A stretch of 64,000 nucleotides of DNA from Tenacibaculum dicentrarchi (GCF_964036635.1 NZ_OZ038524.1:725501-789500), one strand, 5' to 3'. Shown: positions 35,780 through 47,029, numbered from the stretch's first letter. Notes: a model not told the origin generated them from the letters alone. Made by a program: numbers and translations.

Positions 35780-36130
35780 ATGGCATTATCAAAGCTTGAA
35801 AGAAGACAACGAATTAAGTATAGAATTAGAAAAGTTGTTACTGGAACAGCTGTTAAACCTAGGTTGTCAGTTTTTAGAAGTAACAAAGAAATTTATGCTC
35901 AATTAATTGATGACGTTGCTGGTGTAACATTAGCTGCTGCATCATCAAGAGATAAAGAAATTACAGCTGGTTCTAAATCAGAAGCTGCTGCCGCAGTAGG
36001 TAAAGCAATTGCTGAAAGAGCTGCTGCAAAAGGTTTTGAAACTATTTCTTTTGATAGAAATGGGTTTTTATACCACGGTAGAATTAAAGTATTAGCTGAA
36101 GCTGCTAGAGAAGCTGGTTTAAAATTTTAA
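35780..36130 (+). CDS. rplR: 50S ribosomal protein L18
   Basis: 116 residues; binds 5S rRNA. '[34 protein letters not shown]' and the final '[19 protein letters not shown]' match L18. Normal spc order. Confidence 0.98.
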   Translation: MALSKLERRQRIKYRIRKVVTGTAVKPRLSVFRSNKEIYAQLIDDVAGVTLAAASSRDKEITAGSKSEAAAAVGKAIAERAAAKGFETISFDRNGFLYHGRIKVLAEAAREAGLKF

Positions 36131-36141
36131 GAAATTATATT

Positions 36142-36663
36142 ATGTTAGGATATAAAAACGTAGAAAGAGTAAAACCAAGCGGATTAGAGCTTGTAGATAA
36201 ATTAGTAGGTGTACAGCGTGTTACCAAAGTAACTAAAGGGGGTAGAGCATTTGGTTTCTCTGCAATCGTAATAGTTGGAGACGGTAATGGTGTTGTTGGT
36301 CATGGATTAGGAAAGTCTAAAGATGTTGCTTCTGCAATTGCTAAAGCGATTGAAGATGCTAAGAAGAGTTTAGTACGTATTCCTCTTTTAGACGGAACCT
36401 TACCTCATGAACAGAAAGGTAAATTTGGTGGTGCGAAAGTATTTATCAAGCCTGCCTCTCATGGTACAGGAGTTATCGCCGGTGGTGCAGTACGTTCAGT
36501 ATTGGAATCAGTTGGTGTTAAAGACGTATTATCAAAATCTCAAGGATCTTCAAATCCTCATAACGTAGTGAAAGCAACTTTTGACGCTTTATTACAATTA
36601 CGTAATGCTGCAACTATTGCTAAGCAAAGAGGTATTTCTTTAGAGAAAGTTTTTAACGGTTAA
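36142..36663 (+). CDS. rpsE: 30S ribosomal protein S5
   Basis: 173 residues; contributes to the decoding centre. '[39 protein letters not shown]' is the double-stranded RNA-binding signature, and '[38 protein letters not shown]' follows. Complete. Confidence 0.98.
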   Translation: MLGYKNVERVKPSGLELVDKLVGVQRVTKVTKGGRAFGFSAIVIVGDGNGVVGHGLGKSKDVASAIAKAIEDAKKSLVRIPLLDGTLPHEQKGKFGGAKVFIKPASHGTGVIAGGAVRSVLESVGVKDVLSKSQGSSNPHNVVKATFDALLQLRNAATIAKQRGISLEKVFNG

Positions 36664-36674
36664 AATTTAAGACG

Positions 36675-36857
36675 ATGAGTAAAATTAAAGTTACACAAGT
36701 AAGAAGTAAAATTGGTCGCCTTAAAAGTCAAAAAGCAACGTTAGAGGCATTAGGTTTACGCAAATTGAACCAAACTGTAGAGCACAATGCAACAGCTCAA
36801 ATTTTGGGAATGGTAAAAACAGTTTCACACTTAGTTTCTGTAGAGGAAATTAAATAA
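36675..36857 (+). CDS. rpmD: 50S ribosomal protein L30
   Basis: 60 residues, the bacterial length. 'IKVTQVRSKIGRLKSQKATLEALGLRKLNQTVEH' is the L30 signature. Twelve bases after rpsE. Confidence 0.97.
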   Translation: MSKIKVTQVRSKIGRLKSQKATLEALGLRKLNQTVEHNATAQILGMVKTVSHLVSVEEIK

Positions 36858-36869
36858 GACAATAATAAG

Positions 36870-37319
36870 ATGAGTTTACATAACTTAAAACCTGCAGTAG
36901 GATCTACAAAGAGCCGTAAACGTATAGCACGTGGAGAGGGTTCTGGTAAAGGAGGAACTGCAACAAGAGGTCATAATGGTCAGAAATCTCGTTCTGGTTA
37001 TTCTCGTAAAATAGGATTTGAAGGAGGTCAGATGCCACTTCAAAGACGTGTGCCTAAATTTGGTTTCACAAACATTAATCGTAAAGAGTATGTTGGTGTT
37101 AATTTAGAGAAATTACAAGAATTAGTAGAAAGCGGAAAGATTTCAGATACAGTAACTTTAGAGATTTTAGTAGAAAATCGTTTAGCTCGTAAAAATGACT
37201 TAGTAAAAATACTAGGAAATGGTGAGTTAAAAGCTAAATTAAACGTAACCGTACACAAATTTACTGCAACAGCAAAAGCGGCTATTGAAGCTGCAGGAGG
37301 TGAGGTAGTTACATTATAA
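36870..37319 (+). CDS. rplO: 50S ribosomal protein L15
   Basis: 149 residues. The Gly/Lys/Arg-rich N-terminus ('RIARGEGSGKGGTATRGHNGQKSRSG') and 'FEGGQMPLQRRVPKFGF' are diagnostic. Precedes secY as in standard spc operons. Confidence 0.98.
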   Translation: MSLHNLKPAVGSTKSRKRIARGEGSGKGGTATRGHNGQKSRSGYSRKIGFEGGQMPLQRRVPKFGFTNINRKEYVGVNLEKLQELVESGKISDTVTLEILVENRLARKNDLVKILGNGELKAKLNVTVHKFTATAKAAIEAAGGEVVTL

Positions 37320-37330
37320 AACAACTGTAA

Positions 37331-38653
37331 ATGATGAATTTTGTAAATACATTAAAAGACATTTGGAAGATAGAAGAGTTAAAAGAGAAATTACTTTTAA
37401 CCTTTGGTTTAATTGCTGTTTACCGTTTTATGTCGACGGTTCCATTACCTGGAATTGACCCGACACAATTAACAGCTTTGCAAGACAGTACTTCAGGTGG
37501 ACTTTTGGGTTTATTAAACGCATTTACAGGTGGGGCATTTGCTAGAGCGTCAGTAATGGCTCTTGGTATAATGCCTTATATTTCTGCTTCGATTGTAGTT
37601 CAGTTAATGGGTATTGCGGTACCATATTTACAAAAACTACAAAAAGATGGAGAAAGTGGACGTAAGAAGATTACGCAAATTACAAGATGGTTAACAATTG
37701 CTATTACATTGTTTCAAGCACCAACCTATATTGGGATTATTCAAAACCAAATGGGATTAGGACCTGAAGCTTTTTTAGTACCAGGGGTTACCTTTTGGGT
37801 ATCATCAATTATTCTTTTAACTGCAGGAACAGTTTTTGCAATGTGGTTAGGAGAACGTATTACAGACAAAGGAGTTGGTAATGGTATTTCATTATTAATT
37901 ACAGTAGGTATTTTAGCGAATTTTCCAGCAGCTTTTATTCAAGAGCTAGCATCTAAATTAACAGCTGGGGCAGGAGGTATGATGATGATTCTAATAGAAT
38001 TAATAGTTTGGTTTGTAGTGATTTTGTTAACCGTATTATTAGTTACAGCAGTACGTAAAGTTCCCGTTCAATACGCACGTCGGACAGCAGTTACTGATAT
38101 TAAAGATGTTGACGGTGCTCGCCAGTATATTCCTTTAAAATTGAATGCATCAGGTGTAATGCCAATTATTTTTGCACAAGCTATTATGTTTTTACCAGTA
38201 GCTTTAGGACAGAAATTTCCAGCATTAAATAGTTTAACTGACAACTTCGGATTATGGTATAACGTTATTTTTGCGGTATTAATTATTGTATTTAGTTATT
38301 TTTATACGGCGATTACAATCCCTACAAATAAAATGGCTGAAGACTTAAAAAGAAGTAATGGTTTTGTCCCAGGGTATAAACCAGGAGAGGAAACAGCAAA
38401 TTATTTAGATGCTGTGTTATCGAAGATAACATTTCCAGGGTCTTTATTTTTAGCAGCTTTATCTATTTTACCAGCAATTATTGTAAAGTTTGGGGTAACT
38501 CAAAACTGGGCAATGTTTTTTGGAGGTACTTCTTTAATCATTATGGTTGGAGTTGCAATAGATACCATACAGCAAATTAACTCGTATTTATTAAACAGTC
38601 GTTATGATGGATTAATGAAAACAGGTAACAGTAACAGAAAATCATTAAAATAA
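37331..38653 (+). CDS. secY: Protein translocase subunit SecY
   Basis: 440 residues, ten membrane helices; the channel of the Sec translocon. Motifs '[17 protein letters not shown]', '[38 protein letters not shown]' and '[20 protein letters not shown]' are typical. Two consecutive ATG codons (37331, 37334) are both possible starts. infA follows one base after the stop. Confidence 0.98.
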   Translation: MMNFVNTLKDIWKIEELKEKLLLTFGLIAVYRFMSTVPLPGIDPTQLTALQDSTSGGLLGLLNAFTGGAFARASVMALGIMPYISASIVVQLMGIAVPYLQKLQKDGESGRKKITQITRWLTIAITLFQAPTYIGIIQNQMGLGPEAFLVPGVTFWVSSIILLTAGTVFAMWLGERITDKGVGNGISLLITVGILANFPAAFIQELASKLTAGAGGMMMILIELIVWFVVILLTVLLVTAVRKVPVQYARRTAVTDIKDVDGARQYIPLKLNASGVMPIIFAQAIMFLPVALGQKFPALNSLTDNFGLWYNVIFAVLIIVFSYFYTAITIPTNKMAEDLKRSNGFVPGYKPGEETANYLDAVLSKITFPGSLFLAALSILPAIIVKFGVTQNWAMFFGGTSLIIMVGVAIDTIQQINSYLLNSRYDGLMKTGNSNRKSLK

Positions 38654-38654
38654 T

Positions 38655-38870
38655 ATGGCTAAACAACCAGCAATTCAACAAGATGGAACAATCACTGAAG
38701 CATTATCAAATGCAATGTTTCGTGTAGAATTAGAAAACGGACATATTGTTACGGCTCACATTTCAGGGAAAATGCGTATGCATTATATCAAACTATTACC
38801 AGGGGATAAGGTAAAGTTAGAAATGAGCCCATATGATTTATCAAAGGCAAGAATTACTTACAGATATTAA
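38655..38870 (+). CDS. infA: Translation initiation factor IF-1
   Basis: 71 residues, S1-like OB fold. '[56 protein letters not shown]' matches IF-1 throughout. Starts one base after the secY stop. Confidence 0.98.
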   Translation: MAKQPAIQQDGTITEALSNAMFRVELENGHIVTAHISGKMRMHYIKLLPGDKVKLEMSPYDLSKARITYRY

Positions 38871-38882
38871 AAACACACACTG

Positions 38883-38999
38883 ATGAAAGTAAGAGCATCA
38901 TTAAAGAAAAGAAGCGCCGAGTGCAAGATTGTACGAAGAAAAGGCAGATTATACGTAATAAATAAAAAGAATCCTAGATTTAAACAAAGACAAGGGTAA
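38883..38999 (+). CDS. rpmJ: 50S ribosomal protein L36 (zinc-free form)
   Basis: A 38-residue gene starting [20 protein letters not shown] and ending NPRFKQRQG. Only one cysteine (C14) of the usual C-C-C-H zinc ribbon remains, so this is the zinc-independent (C-minus) form. Its stop TAA shares a base with the rpsM start (TAATG). Confidence 0.96.
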   Translation: MKVRASLKKRSAECKIVRRKGRLYVINKKNPRFKQRQG

Positions 39000-39364
39000 T
39001 GGCAAGAATAGCAGGTATTGATATTCCAAAGAATAAAAGAGGTGTTATCGCTTTAACTTACATCTTTGGTATAGGAAACAGTAGAGCTAAAGAAGTTTTA
39101 GCAGAGACAAAAATAGACGAAAGTATCAAAGTTCAAGATTGGAGCGATGATCAAATTGCAGCAATTCGTGAACAAGTAGGTAGTTTTACTATTGAAGGTG
39201 AGTTACGTTCTGAGGTTCAATTAAGCATTAAGCGTTTAATGGATATCGGATGTCAAAGAGGTATACGTCATAGACTTGGCTTACCTTTAAGAGGTCAAAG
39301 AACAAAGAATAATTCTCGTACTAGAAAAGGTAAGAGAAAAACTGTAGCTAACAAGAAAAAATAA
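38999..39364 (+). CDS. rpsM: 30S ribosomal protein S13
   Basis: 121 residues. '[26 protein letters not shown]' and '[28 protein letters not shown]' are diagnostic. Overlaps the rpmJ stop by one base, so translation is coupled. Confidence 0.98.
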   Translation: MARIAGIDIPKNKRGVIALTYIFGIGNSRAKEVLAETKIDESIKVQDWSDDQIAAIREQVGSFTIEGELRSEVQLSIKRLMDIGCQRGIRHRLGLPLRGQRTKNNSRTRKGKRKTVANKKK

Positions 39365-39443
39365 GTTAGATAAGTAATAAAGATCTAATAATGGTTCTAA
39401 AACCATAAAGTTAGAAAACTAAATTACTAAAACTATAATAACC

Positions 39444-39830
39444 ATGGCAAAGTCTAAAGTAGCAAAAAAACGTAAAGTTGTAATAGAATCAGTTGGTGAA
39501 GCTCACGTAACTGCATCTTTTAACAATATTATTATTTCTTTAACAAACAAAAAAGGTGACGTTATTTCTTGGTCATCTGCAGGTAAAATGGGTTTCAGAG
39601 GTTCTAAAAAGAACACTCCGTATGCAGCTCAATTAGCCGCAGAAGACTGTGCAAACGTTGCAAAAGAAGCAGGTTTACGTAAAGTAAAGGTGTATGTTAA
39701 AGGACCAGGTAACGGTAGAGAATCTGCAATCAGATCTATTCATAATGCTGGAATCGAAGTGACTGAAATTGTTGATGTTACTCCTATTCCTCATAACGGA
39801 TGTCGTCCACCAAAAAGAAGAAGAGTATAA
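39444..39830 (+). CDS. rpsK: 30S ribosomal protein S11
   Basis: 128 residues. '[44 protein letters not shown]' and the C-terminal '[18 protein letters not shown]' are diagnostic. A terminator-like stem overlaps its stop codon. Confidence 0.98.
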   Translation: MAKSKVAKKRKVVIESVGEAHVTASFNNIIISLTNKKGDVISWSSAGKMGFRGSKKNTPYAAQLAAEDCANVAKEAGLRKVKVYVKGPGNGRESAIRSIHNAGIEVTEIVDVTPIPHNGCRPPKRRRV

Positions 39831-39856
39831 GTTGATTTTATCAACTTATATTTTTG
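39830..39856 (+). terminator. Terminator-like stem after rpsK
   Basis: AAGTTGAT (39830-39837) with ATCAACTT (39839-39846) closes over a very short loop and is followed by ATATTTTTG. Probably partial termination between rpsK and rpsD. Confidence 0.5.
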
Positions 39857-39863
39857 TTTCGCG

Positions 39864-39947
39864 TACTTTTGTGCGCAAATAAAATATATTTTAACTAAGT
39901 AGGAATAAGATTATCGAAGGAGTACGCCTTAATTCATAATCCCTACT
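39864..39947 (+). promoter_or_regulatory. Candidate internal promoter and structured leader of rpsD
   Basis: TACTTTTG (39864-39871) fits the -10 consensus; the -33 is weak. Then a clear stem-loop lies at 39898-39947: AGTAGG (39898-39903) with CCTACT (39942-39947), an AATAA bulge, GATTAT (39909-39914) with ATAATC (39936-39941), and AAGG (39917-39920) with CCTT (39927-39930). It ends 13 bases before the S4 start. S4 is a known autoregulator in other bacteria, so this may be an S4-binding leader; that is inference. Confidence 0.5.
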
Positions 39948-39960
39948 AAAACAATAAGAA

Positions 39961-40566
39961 ATGGCTAGATATACAGGACCAAAAACTAAAATTGCTCGTA
40001 AGTTTGGTGAAGCAATTTTTGGAGAAGATAAATCTTTTGAAAAAAGAAATTACCCTCCAGGACAACACGGAAACGCAAGAAGAAGAGGTAAGAAATCGGA
40101 ATATGCTACTCAGTTAATGGAAAAGCAAAAAGCGAAATATTCTTACGGAATTTTAGAGCGTCAATTTAGTAACTTATTTAAGAAAGCTTCTGCTTCTAAA
40201 GGAATTACTGGTGAGGTTTTATTACAATTATGTGAATCTCGTTTAGATAATGTTGTTTTCCGTTTAGGAATTGCTAACTCAAGAAGAGGTGCACGTCAAT
40301 TAGTTTCTCACCGTCACATTACTGTGAATGGAGAAATTGTTAACATTCCTTCTTATGATGTACAAGCAGGTGATGTTATTGCTGTAAGAGAGAAATCTAA
40401 ATCATTATTAGCAATTGAAAATGCTTTAGCTGCTAACAGTAATGTTTACGAATGGTTAAGCTGGAATTCTGATTTAAAGTCTGGTACTTTTATTAAAGCA
40501 CCAGAGAGATTACAGATTCCTGAAAATATCAAGGAACAATTAATCGTAGAATTATATTCTAAATAA
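39961..40566 (+). CDS. rpsD: 30S ribosomal protein S4
   Basis: 201 residues. '[21 protein letters not shown]', '[20 protein letters not shown]' and the S4 RNA-binding domain '[35 protein letters not shown]' are present. No zinc cysteines at the N-terminus, so the C-minus form. Preceded by a structured leader. Confidence 0.98.
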   Translation: MARYTGPKTKIARKFGEAIFGEDKSFEKRNYPPGQHGNARRRGKKSEYATQLMEKQKAKYSYGILERQFSNLFKKASASKGITGEVLLQLCESRLDNVVFRLGIANSRRGARQLVSHRHITVNGEIVNIPSYDVQAGDVIAVREKSKSLLAIENALAANSNVYEWLSWNSDLKSGTFIKAPERLQIPENIKEQLIVELYSK

Positions 40567-40578
40567 TAAAATAATCAT

Positions 40579-40628
40579 TTTGGTATTTAGCCAAAGGGTT
40601 TATCTGTGTTTCTTCAAACTAATAAACC
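40579..40628 (+). promoter_or_regulatory. Two hairpins between rpsD and rpoA
   Basis: TTTGG (40579-40583) with CCAAA (40591-40595), then GGTTTAT (40597-40603) with ATAAACC (40622-40628). No promoter or T-run is seen. Possible RNA-processing or translation-tuning structure ahead of rpoA. Confidence 0.35.
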
Positions 40629-40660
40629 GCGCAACTAAATAACAATTAAAACGAAGAAAA

Positions 40661-41653
40661 ATGGCAATTTTAAATTTTCAAAAGCCTGATAAAGTAATAA
40701 TGATTGAATCTACTGATTTTTCAGGAAGATTTGAATTCAGACCTCTTGAACCAGGTTTTGGATTAACAGTTGGTAACGCTTTAAGAAGAGTATTATTATC
40801 TTCATTAGAAGGTTTTGCTATTACATCATTACGTGTTGACGGTGTTGATCATGAATTTTCAACAATTCAAGGAGTTGTAGAAGATGTTACTGAAATCATC
40901 TTAAATTTAAAACAAGTTCGTTTTAAGAAACAAATTGAAGATACTGATAGAGAAACAGTATCAATAGCTGTATCTGGGCAAGAGCAATTTACTGCAGGAG
41001 ATTTACAGAAATTTATGTCAGGTTTTCAAGTACTAAATTCAGATTTAGTATTATTTAACTTAGATAAATCTGTAAGTTTTAACGCTGAAATCACTATCGA
41101 AAAAGGTAGAGGTTTTGTGCCAGCAGAAGAGAACAAAAGACCAGGTGCGCCTTTAGGAACAATTTTTACAGATTCTATTTACACTCCTATAAAGAATGTA
41201 AAGTATGCTGTTGAAAATTTTCGTGTAGAGCAAAAGACCGATTTCGAAAAATTAGTTTTCGATATTGATACTGATGGTTCTATTAACCCTAAGGATGCTT
41301 TAACAGAGGCTGCAAAAATTTTAATCCACCACTTTATGTTATTCTCTGATGAGCGTATCACTTTAGAGGCAGATGAAATTGCACAAACTGAAACATACGA
41401 TGAGGAATCATTACATATGCGTCAGTTATTAAAGACGAAATTAGTAGATATGGATTTATCTGTTCGTGCTTTAAACTGTTTAAAAGCGGCTGAAGTAGAT
41501 ACTTTAGGAGACTTAGTATCATTCAATAAAAGTGACTTAATGAAGTTTAGAAACTTTGGTAAAAAATCATTAACTGAATTAGATGAGTTAGTGGCTAATA
41601 AAAGCCTTAATTTTGGAATGGATTTAAGCAAATACAAATTAGATAGAGATTAA
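40661..41653 (+). CDS. rpoA: DNA-directed RNA polymerase subunit alpha
   Basis: 330 residues. N-terminal dimerisation domain ('[35 protein letters not shown]'), linker, and C-terminal domain ('[44 protein letters not shown]') are complete. Normal alpha-operon place between rpsD and rplQ. Confidence 0.98.
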   Translation: MAILNFQKPDKVIMIESTDFSGRFEFRPLEPGFGLTVGNALRRVLLSSLEGFAITSLRVDGVDHEFSTIQGVVEDVTEIILNLKQVRFKKQIEDTDRETVSIAVSGQEQFTAGDLQKFMSGFQVLNSDLVLFNLDKSVSFNAEITIEKGRGFVPAEENKRPGAPLGTIFTDSIYTPIKNVKYAVENFRVEQKTDFEKLVFDIDTDGSINPKDALTEAAKILIHHFMLFSDERITLEADEIAQTETYDEESLHMRQLLKTKLVDMDLSVRALNCLKAAEVDTLGDLVSFNKSDLMKFRNFGKKSLTELDELVANKSLNFGMDLSKYKLDRD

Positions 41654-41654
41654 C

Positions 41655-41698
41655 CTTTCATATTTTGCTCCCCAAAAAGGGTTGTAGCAAGATGAAAG
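41655..41698 (+). promoter_or_regulatory. Long stem-loop between rpoA and rplQ
   Basis: CTTTCAT (41655-41661) with ATGAAAG (41692-41698), TTGCT (41665-41669) with AGCAA (41686-41690) and CCC with GGG at the tip. No T-run follows, so it is not an ordinary terminator. Sits 15 bases before the L17 start; may tune L17 translation or be an RNase site. Confidence 0.45.
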
Positions 41699-41713
41699 CT
41701 AAAAACCAAAGTC

Positions 41714-42181
41714 ATGAGACACGGAAAGAAATTTAATCATTTAGGAAGACAAACGGCGCACAGAAAGGCAATGTTAGCTAATATGGGATGTTCTTTAATA
41801 GAGCACAAACGTATTAACACAACAGTAGCTAAAGCGAAAGCTTTTCGTACGTTTATCGAACCTATTATTACAAAATCTAAAAAAGATACAACTCATAATC
41901 GTCGTACAGTATTTAGCTATTTACGTAGCAAAGAAGCTGTAACGGAATTATTTAAAGAAGTTTCTGTAAAGATTGGAGATAGACCAGGAGGATATGTACG
42001 TATCATCAAGTTAGGAAACCGTCAGGGAGATAATGCTCCTATGGCAATGGTAGAATTAGTTGATTACAACGAATTATACAATCCTAAAGGAAACAAAGCT
42101 AAGAAAAACACACGTCGTAGCCGTCGTGGTGGATCTAAAACTGCTGATGCAGCTGCTGAAACTTCACAAGAAGAAGAATAA
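41714..42181 (+). CDS. rplQ: 50S ribosomal protein L17
   Basis: 155 residues. '[45 protein letters not shown]' is diagnostic. A C-terminal extension of about 35 residues (Lys/Arg-rich then Ala/Glu-rich) is usual in Bacteroidota. Last gene of the operon. Confidence 0.98.
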   Translation: MRHGKKFNHLGRQTAHRKAMLANMGCSLIEHKRINTTVAKAKAFRTFIEPIITKSKKDTTHNRRTVFSYLRSKEAVTELFKEVSVKIGDRPGGYVRIIKLGNRQGDNAPMAMVELVDYNELYNPKGNKAKKNTRRSRRGGSKTADAAAETSQEEE

Positions 42182-42207
42182 AAATGAAAATTTTTATAAT
42201 TTATATC

Positions 42208-42244
42208 AAAGGGATAAACATTTAATGTTTATCCCTTTTTTTTT
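42208..42244 (+). terminator. Terminator of the ribosomal operon
   Basis: AAAGGGATAAACATttaATGTTTATCCCTTTTTT, a perfect 14-bp stem and long T-run. Confidence 0.93.
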
Positions 42245-42247
42245 ATT

Positions 42248-42255
42248 TATTTTTG
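42248..42255 (+). promoter_or_regulatory. -10 element upstream of carA
   Basis: TATTTTTG at 42248-42255, 27 bases before carA. The -33 region falls in the preceding terminator stem, so the match is partial. Confidence 0.45.
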
Positions 42256-42282
42256 CAAACAAAATTACACAACACACACTAA

Positions 42283-43398
42283 ATGAAATATCAACAACGT
42301 AAAAAAGCACTAGTTTTGTTAGCAGACGGAACTATTTTCTATGGAAAGTCTATTGGAATAGAAGGCACTTCAACAGGAGAAATTTGTTTTAATACAGGTA
42401 TGACTGGTTATCAAGAAATTTTTACTGACCCTTCTTATTTTGGACAATTAATGGTTACCACTAATGCACATATTGGTAATTATGGCGTTAACAAAGAAGA
42501 GGTAGAGTCGGAAGGAATTAAAATTTCAGGATTAATTTGCCGTAATTTTAGTTTTACACATTCTCGTGTAGATTCTGATGGAAATTTGTTTGACTGGTTT
42601 AAAGAGCATAATGTAGTAGCTATTTCTGATGTAGATACCAGAGCATTGGTAGCTTACATAAGAGATAATGGGGCTATGAACGCTATTATTTCTACTGATG
42701 TAGAGAATATTGAAGCTTTAAAAGAGCAGTTAGCAGCAACTCCTAATATGGAAGGTTTAGAACTTGCCTCAAAAGTATCAACTAAAGAACCTTATTTTAT
42801 TGGAGATCAAAACGCATCACTTAAAATATCGGCTTTAGATATCGGAATTAAAAAGAACATTTTAAGAAACCTAGTTAAAAGAGACGCTTATATTAAAGTG
42901 TATCCTTACAATGCTACGTTCGAGCAAATGAGTGATTTTAATCCTGATGGATATTTTATTTCAAACGGCCCTGGAGATCCTGAGCCTTTAGTCGCTGCTC
43001 AAAATACGGCAAAAGAAATTATCAAAAGAAATTTACCGTTATTTGGTATCTGTTTAGGACACCAAGTAATTGCTTTGGCAAACGGAATTTCTACCTACAA
43101 AATGCACAATGGGCATAGAGGAATTAATCATCCTGTAAAAAATCTAGTAACAGGAAAAGGTGAAATAACTTCTCAAAATCATGGTTTTGCTATTAATAGA
43201 GAAGAAACAGAAGCACATCCTGATGTTGAAATATCACATGTACATTTAAACGATCATACCGTTGCTGGTATTAGAATGAAATCTAAAAATGTATTTTCTG
43301 TACAATATCATCCAGAGGCAAGCCCAGGACCACACGATGCAGAATATTTATTTGATGAATTTATTGAAAATATTAAAAAGGCAAAAACCGAAGCATAA
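42283..43398 (+). CDS. carA: Carbamoyl-phosphate synthase small subunit
   Basis: 371 residues; glutaminase subunit supplying ammonia to CarB for arginine and pyrimidine synthesis. N-terminal CPSase domain ('GEICFNTGMTGYQEIFTDPSY') and a class I amidotransferase domain with nucleophile cysteine in FGICLGHQ (about 257) and the His/Glu in HPEASPGP. carB is not adjacent. Confidence 0.97.
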   Translation: MKYQQRKKALVLLADGTIFYGKSIGIEGTSTGEICFNTGMTGYQEIFTDPSYFGQLMVTTNAHIGNYGVNKEEVESEGIKISGLICRNFSFTHSRVDSDGNLFDWFKEHNVVAISDVDTRALVAYIRDNGAMNAIISTDVENIEALKEQLAATPNMEGLELASKVSTKEPYFIGDQNASLKISALDIGIKKNILRNLVKRDAYIKVYPYNATFEQMSDFNPDGYFISNGPGDPEPLVAAQNTAKEIIKRNLPLFGICLGHQVIALANGISTYKMHNGHRGINHPVKNLVTGKGEITSQNHGFAINREETEAHPDVEISHVHLNDHTVAGIRMKSKNVFSVQYHPEASPGPHDAEYLFDEFIENIKKAKTEA

Positions 43399-43450
43399 TC
43401 ATTTTATCAATTAGTTGTAATAATTAATTAAAATGAGTTTCAATTTATAA

Positions 43451-44809
<1,359 letters not shown>

Positions 44810-44836
44810 TTAAATATTATTTATTTGTAATATAAG

Positions 44837-44867
44837 AAAACTCATACTTTTGTGTGGGTTTTTTTTA
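44837..44867 (+). terminator. Terminator of eno
   Basis: AAAACTCATAC, loop TTTT, GTGTGGGTTTTTTT with G-T pairs; T-run at the end. Confidence 0.7.
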
Positions 44868-44904
44868 TGCTATAGTTTTAAAAATATAAAAATTATTTGA
44901 AGCA

Positions 44905-44985
44905 ATTTCCCGCTTTCCGCACTCGCTCTTTTTTGAAAAAAATCAAAAAAGGAGCTCAAACAATTGCTACAATCGGGGCTAGGGT
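44905..44985. repeat. Dispersed intergenic repeat, type A (copy 1)
   Basis: Begins CCCGCTTTCCGCACTCGCTC, then a hairpin GCTCTTTTTTGA…TCAAAAAAGGAGC, then CTCAAACAATTGCTACAATC and GGGGCTAGG. Almost identical to the copy at 63198-63285. Much richer in GC than the surroundings. Confidence 0.85.
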
Positions 44986-45041
44986 TTTGTACTATTTTAG
45001 ATTAATTTAGAAAGAAATTTAATATCTACTTCAATAACAAC

Positions 45042-45074
45042 AGACCTCACAGGTTTTTAAAACCTGTGAGGTCT
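45042..45074. repeat. Perfect inverted repeat
   Basis: AGACCTCACAGGTT (45042-45055) and AACCTGTGAGGTCT (45061-45074), 14 bp arms, 5-base loop. No T-run. Probably a dispersed palindromic element. Confidence 0.8.
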
Positions 45075-45687
45075 AATTTTTAATAGATTCTAATTCATTT
45101 GATGCTAAAATAAGTTAAAAAAATAGCGGTGTTTTTATATTTACAAAATAATAACCTAGTAAACTATTTCAAAAAAAGCCCTTTAAAACCTATTTGACAT
45201 TTTAAAATAAACTCAAAAAAGACTGTTTTTAATTAATCAATTCTTTTTAAAAAAAACTAAAATAAAGTTTTTAGTATCTTCAGAAAAAGAAGTTTTATCT
45301 GAAAAAAAAGATGTAAAAAACAAGTGAAAACAGTTTGTTAAAAAAAGAACTGCTAAGAATCTATTTTACAATATTATCAGTGTATTTTATAAAAAAATGA
45401 ATAATTAATAAAATAAAGAAACAATCTGACGTTTTATTTTAGGCTGTATTTTGGTTGTAAAAGAATAAAACCGTGTTTTTTAAAATTTAATTTCAGTGTT
45501 TTACTAAACTAAAAAGAATTATTTATGGTGTTTTTAAAAAGAGTTATTTAATTGTTTTTTAGTTTTATAGGACGCATTTTATCAATGTAAAAATATGATT
45601 TTTTTTAGGCTAAAAATCCTGAATAATACGATGTTTACGATTATTAAAAAACGCTGAATGCTAGTTTTAAAATACTTTTAAAAATGG

Positions 45688-45695
45688 TATATTTG
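45688..45695 (+). promoter_or_regulatory. -10 element of gltA
   Basis: TATATTTG, 32 bases before the gltA ATG; TTT at a suitable -33 distance. Confidence 0.55.
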
Positions 45696-45727
45696 TAATT
45701 CACTTCAACTTAAAAATAAAGATAAAA

Positions 45728-47014
45728 ATGGCAGATATAGCAAAACTACAAATTGGTGATAACACGTATGAATTTCCCTTAATTAAAGGAACAGAAAACG
45801 AAACTGCAATTGATATTAAAACATTAAGAGGAGCATCTGAAGGTGTTATAACAATTGATCCAGGATATAAAAATACAGGTTCTTGTTTAAGTGCAATTAC
45901 ATTTTTAGATGGTGAAAAAGGAATTTTAAGATACAGAGGGTATTCAATTGAAGAATTAGCTGAAAAAGCAGATTTCTTAGAAGTTGCCTTCTTATTAATT
46001 TTTGGAGAATTACCAACAAAAACAGAATTAGAGAAGTTTAAAAAAGATATTTGTGAGCAGTCTATTGTTGATGAAGACATCAGAAAAATTGTAGATGCAT
46101 TTCCTAGAACAGCACATCCAATGGGTGTTATTTCATCATTAACATCTGCATTAACGGCATTTAATCCTTCTTCAGTAAATGTAGATTCAGAAGAAGAAAT
46201 GTACAATGCAATTGTTAAAATTTTAGGTAAATTTCCAGTATTAGTAGCTTGGACAATGCGTAAAAAACAAGGGCTTCCGTTAGATTACGGTGATTGTAGT
46301 TTAGGGTATGTAGAAAACACCTATAAAATGATGTTTAAGCAACCAAATAAAGATTATGTAAAAAATGATGTTATTGTAAGTGCTTTAAATAAATTATTAA
46401 TCTTACATGCCGATCACGAGCAAAACTGTTCAACATCTACTGTAAGAATTACAGGTTCTTCTCACGCAGGATTATTTGCATCACTTTCAGCAGGAATTTC
46501 TGCACTTTGGGGACCACTACACGGTGGAGCAAACCAAGCTGTATTAGAAATGCTAGAAGCAATTAAAGCTGATGGAGGAGATACTAAAAAATACATGGCA
46601 AAAGCCAAAGATAAAAATGATCCGTTCCGCTTAATGGGATTCGGACACCGTGTTTATAAAAACTTTGATCCAAGAGCAAAAATTATTAAAGTTGCTGCCG
46701 AAGAGGTTTTAAACGATTTAGGAATTCAAGATCCTATTTTAGATATCGCAAAAGGATTGGCTGAAGAAGCGTTAAGCGACCCTTATTTTGTTGATAGAAA
46801 ATTATATCCAAACGTAGATTTCTATTCAGGAATAATTTACCGTGCAATGGGTGTACCTGTTGAAATGTTTACCGTAATGTTCGCCTTAGGTCGTTTACCA
46901 GGATGGATTGCTCAGTGGAGAGAAATGCGTTTAGGAAAAGAACCAATTGGACGCCCTCGTCAAGTATATGTTGGAGAAAATATTAGACCTTTCAAAGAAG
47001 TAAGCGAAAGATAA
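45728..47014 (+). CDS. gltA: Citrate synthase
   Basis: 428 residues; condenses oxaloacetate and acetyl-CoA in the TCA cycle. Signatures: 'LRYRGYSIEELAEKADFLEVAFLLI', catalytic histidines in ILHADHEQN and MGFGHRVYKNFDPRAK, and 'GALGRLPGW'-like block 'MFALGRLPGWIAQWREM'. Length fits the hexameric Gram-negative type. Single-gene unit. Confidence 0.97.
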   Translation: MADIAKLQIGDNTYEFPLIKGTENETAIDIKTLRGASEGVITIDPGYKNTGSCLSAITFLDGEKGILRYRGYSIEELAEKADFLEVAFLLIFGELPTKTELEKFKKDICEQSIVDEDIRKIVDAFPRTAHPMGVISSLTSALTAFNPSSVNVDSEEEMYNAIVKILGKFPVLVAWTMRKKQGLPLDYGDCSLGYVENTYKMMFKQPNKDYVKNDVIVSALNKLLILHADHEQNCSTSTVRITGSSHAGLFASLSAGISALWGPLHGGANQAVLEMLEAIKADGGDTKKYMAKAKDKNDPFRLMGFGHRVYKNFDPRAKIIKVAAEEVLNDLGIQDPILDIAKGLAEEALSDPYFVDRKLYPNVDFYSGIIYRAMGVPVEMFTVMFALGRLPGWIAQWREMRLGKEPIGRPRQVYVGENIRPFKEVSER

Positions 47015-47029
47015 TCAATAAAATTATAT

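Larger units (their letters stand above)
44810..45727. other. Long AT-rich spacer between eno and gltA (918 bases)
   Basis: No convincing reading frame on either strand. It holds the eno terminator (44837-44867), a type A dispersed repeat (44905-44985), a 14-bp inverted repeat (45042-45074) and the gltA -10 element (45688-45695). The stretch 45085-45680 is extremely AT-rich with short homopolymer runs and shows nothing else that I can support. Confidence 0.7.
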
